A stretch of 7,251 nt of DNA from an uncultured Eggerthellaceae bacterium (lineage in GTDB: Bacteria > Actinomycetota > Coriobacteriia > Coriobacteriales > Eggerthellaceae). Each line of letters opens with the position of its first letter. Within the stretch, counting starts at the first letter, position 1. The stretch is from positions 1 to 7,251 of the forward strand of contig CAMOLA010000073.1 in NCBI GenBank assembly GCA_946618265.1, given 5' to 3'. Made by a program: the position numbers and the translations under genes. The notes beneath the pieces are model-generated. The model saw nothing but the letters and a program-made list of their open reading frames with translations. It searched no databases and was not told where the DNA came from. Positions 5,164 through 7,251 of the stretch are shown piece by piece.

Positions 5164-6906
5164 TTACGAGGCGCGCGACGTGCCCATCTCGTACACCTCG
5201 TCGGCGAGCCCCATCGTGGAGTCGCGATGCGAAACCAGCACGACGGTCTTGCCGGCAGACGATTCGGACAGCGACTTGAGGATGACGGCCTCGTTGAGCG
5301 AGTCCAGGTTGCTGGTCGGCTCGTCGAGCAACATGAGCGGGGCATCGTGCAAAAACGCGCGCGCCAACCCGATGCGCTGCCGCTCGCCGCCGGACAGGTT
5401 GTCGCCGAGCTCGCCGACTTTGGTGTCGTAACCCGCCGGAAGCGACTGCACGAAATCGTCGAGCGAGGCTTTCCGGGCGGCTTCCACGATTTCGGCACGC
5501 GACGCGCCGGGCTTGCCGACGGCGATGTTGTCGGCGATCGACTCGTGGAACAGCCAGGTGTCCTGCGTGACGAACGACTCCATGTCGCGCAGGTTGCGCG
5601 TATCGATCGCGCGCACGTCGCGACCCGATACCGCGACGGACCCGCCGTCGACGTCCCAGAACCGCATGAGCAGCTTGAGGATGGTCGACTTGCCAGAACC
5701 GGAAGGCCCATGGATGCCGATGACGCGCCCCGGGGGCATGGTGAGGGAGTACTTCTGCAGTATGGGCTCGTCGTCGTAGGAGAAATCGACGTCGTAGAGC
5801 CCTGCGCCGCCGAAGCCCACGCGCTCGCCCGTCGCGATTTCCGCGACCTCGGGGGTTTCCTGCAACAGGTCGAGCACGCGCTGGCCCGAGGCAAGGGTGC
5901 CCGAAAGAGTGGTCGACAAGTTGGACAACGCGCTCACCGGGCCGAACGAACCCATCATCGCGATCGTCGCGATGATGAGCTGGGCGAAGCGCACCTCGCC
6001 TTGCAGGTACAGCCACAGCATGGCGAACAGCATGCCCCACGAGAACACCTGGATGAGCAGGTTGGTGAGCGAAATCTGGGAGCGCTGGACCTTGTTGAGC
6101 CGGCCGCCGAGCCCCGAAAGGGCCGACGAGCGCTCGTCGATCTGCCGCGCCCGCTCGGCACCACCATGGTACTGGATCGTCTCGTCGAGGCCATAGAGCG
6201 AATCGAGCACGAAGGCGTTGAGCTCGCCCATCTCGTTTCGCATGTCGAGGCCGACGTCGCCGGCGCGTCGGCCGTTCCACACGGGGAGCAGCACGCCGAC
6301 GGTCAGGTAGGCGAGCAGCGCGATGACGCCGGCGACCCAGTGCTGCTGCCAGAGGAACCACACCATGAAGGCCGACACGATGGTCGCGATGGCGATGGGC
6401 GAAATCGTGTGGGCGTAAAACACCTCGAGCAGCTCGATATCGCCGGTGATCAGGGATATCAGGTCGCCCTTGTCGCGCCCCTCGAGCTTCGCGGGGGCAA
6501 GCGTGCGCAGCTTGACGAACACCTTGTGCCGGATGATGGCGAGCATCTTGAACGCGATGTAATGGTTGCAGTACTGCTCGCCGTAATGGAGCAGGCCGCG
6601 CGCCACGGCCATGCCGATGATGATGCCGAAATACGGCGGGATGTTGGCCGTGAGCAGCTTGCCGAATTCCGAAAGCCCCACCGTCGCCTCGCCCGCCTGG
6701 CCCACGAGCAGCGAGGCGCCGTACACGGCCCCGTATCCTGCGAACACGGTTATGAAGATCGCGCAGAGGAACCCGATCGAGCCGAGCACGATGGCCAAGA
6801 TCATGACGGGCAACATCGATTTCACGAGGCCGATGAGCCGCCCCATGATGCTGATGGCCGAATCCCTGCGTCCTTGCGTCGTTTGCGCCTTTGCCTGCGA
6901 GCTCAT
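5164..6906 (-). CDS. ABC exporter half-transporter, fused permease and ATPase (CydC-like)
   Basis: A 580-residue inner-membrane exporter subunit with the order membrane domain then ATPase. Residues 30-325 hold about six hydrophobic segments (33-57, 91-105, 170-187, 190-210, 283-302, 308-325). The ATPase has all key parts: Walker A GPSGSGKST at 400-408, Q-loop VTQDT (Q448), signature LSGGERQR at 504-511, Walker B LMLLDEP at 524-530 with catalytic E529, and switch histidine H560. The site thus looks catalytically complete. The stretch KGDLISLITGDIELLEVFYAHTISPIAIA at 146-174 resembles the matching region of CydC/CydD thiol exporters, but the likeness is not enough to name the substrate. The ATG at 6906 overlaps the upstream gene's TGA by 4 bp and follows a GAGGGGG site by 7 nt. 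It most likely pairs with the upstream protein as a heterodimer. Confidence 0.92.
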   Translation of the reverse strand: MSSQAKAQTTQGRRDSAISIMGRLIGLVKSMLPVMILAIVLGSIGFLCAIFITVFAGYGAVYGASLLVGQAGEATVGLSEFGKLLTANIPPYFGIIIGMAVARGLLHYGEQYCNHYIAFKMLAIIRHKVFVKLRTLAPAKLEGRDKGDLISLITGDIELLEVFYAHTISPIAIATIVSAFMVWFLWQQHWVAGVIALLAYLTVGVLLPVWNGRRAGDVGLDMRNEMGELNAFVLDSLYGLDETIQYHGGAERARQIDERSSALSGLGGRLNKVQRSQISLTNLLIQVFSWGMLFAMLWLYLQGEVRFAQLIIATIAMMGSFGPVSALSNLSTTLSGTLASGQRVLDLLQETPEVAEIATGERVGFGGAGLYDVDFSYDDEPILQKYSLTMPPGRVIGIHGPSGSGKSTILKLLMRFWDVDGGSVAVSGRDVRAIDTRNLRDMESFVTQDTWLFHESIADNIAVGKPGASRAEIVEAARKASLDDFVQSLPAGYDTKVGELGDNLSGGERQRIGLARAFLHDAPLMLLDEPTSNLDSLNEAVILKSLSESSAGKTVVLVSHRDSTMGLADEVYEMGTSRAS

Positions 6907-7251
6907 CGAGCCACCCCCTCTCCTGCCAACGACGGCATTCGATACGGCACTTGCGCGGCGCGCCGCTGCACGCCATGCGAATAGCCTTCGAGCAGCATCT
7001 GCTGGTTGAACAGGCGCGCATAAGCACCGCCGAGCGCCATGAGCTCGGCGTGCGTGCCCACTTCGACGACGCGCCCCGCCTCCATCATGTAGATGCGGTC
7101 GGCATCGACCACGTTGGCGAGGCGGTGGGAGATGAGCACGACCGTGCGGGTCTTGGCGATGCGGTGCACCATGCCCATGATGATCTCCTCGCTCTCGACG
7201 TCGACGGACGACGTCGCCTCGTCGAAGATGTAGGCAGCTGCGTTATGCAGC
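6903..7251 (-). CDS. ABC exporter half-transporter, C-terminal end of ATPase domain (partial)
   Basis: Only the last 115 codons are inside the window; the membrane domain, Walker A and signature lie beyond 7251. Reading the minus strand from 7250 gives LHNAAAYIFDEATSSVD, the Walker B and D-loop with catalytic Glu, then TRTVVLISHRLANVVDADRI with the switch histidine, and MEAGRVVEVGTHAELM, the standard end of an exporter ATPase. About 30 further residues (SHGVQRRAAQVPYRMPSLAG) form a polar tail. The gene ends in TGA overlapping the next ATG (ATGA), so the two are translated together and are expected to form one transporter. Because both subunits show an intact Walker B Glu, there is no sign here of the degenerate ATP site known from some heterodimeric exporters. 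Confidence 0.9.
   Translation of the reverse strand, partial: LHNAAAYIFDEATSSVDVESEEIIMGMVHRIAKTRTVVLISHRLANVVDADRIYMMEAGRVVEVGTHAELMALGGAYARLFNQQMLLEGYSHGVQRRAAQVPYRMPSLAGEGVAR

Noticed and set aside
5227..6984. Long plus-strand open frame opposite the ABC exporter gene
   Set aside because: It is a shadow of a strongly supported minus-strand gene; the composition is biased and no domain is visible.

Overview
The window is GC-rich throughout its coding regions, with strong GC bias at third codon positions. It holds six protein genes. The argS, Na+/H+ antiporter, GNAT and ABC-exporter sequences, the Shine-Dalgarno sites and the extended -10 promoters would fit a high-GC Gram-positive. My best guess is class Coriobacteriia, near Eggerthellaceae. 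That placement is an inference from general character, not from a diagnostic marker.

Layout, left to right. (1) Positions 1-979, minus strand: the first 326 codons of arginyl-tRNA synthetase, cut by the window edge. (2) Positions 980-1520: gene-free and unusually rich in repeats. It holds a candidate argS promoter, a 31-bp palindrome (family A), a 33-bp direct repeat on both sides of a second 31-bp palindrome (family B), and a 183-bp concentric GC-rich inverted repeat that ends 17 bp beyond the next gene's stop codon. (3) Positions 1521-3551, minus: a 676-residue CPA1/NhaP-type cation/proton antiporter with a long charged cytoplasmic tail. (4) Positions 3552-3936: an AT-rich divergent control region with two matching extended -10 promoters, two family-B palindromes arranged as a perfect 34-bp inverted repeat, a possible operator dyad and a structured leader. 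(5) Positions 3937-4404, plus: a PadR-type winged-helix regulator, followed by a clear intrinsic terminator. (6) Positions 4525-4956, minus: a GNAT acetyltransferase with a C-terminal cysteine cluster and a probable leaderless transcript. (7) Positions 4957-5163: a second family-A palindrome and an unremarkable spacer. (8) Positions 5164-7251, minus: two overlapping ABC-exporter half-transporter genes. The downstream one is complete; only the C-terminal end of the upstream one is in the window.

How the genes relate. The PadR regulator and the antiporter are divergent and share an intergenic region, so local control of the antiporter by PadR is a reasonable hypothesis. The two ABC genes overlap by 4 bp and probably form one heterodimeric exporter. 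argS and GNAT have no obvious functional tie to their neighbours. The most unusual content is non-coding: two families of palindromes with different sequence but the same build (31 bp, odd centre, one mismatched pair), placed only between genes, plus the large concentric inverted repeat. They look like REP-type dispersed elements or operators. The sequence alone does not say which.
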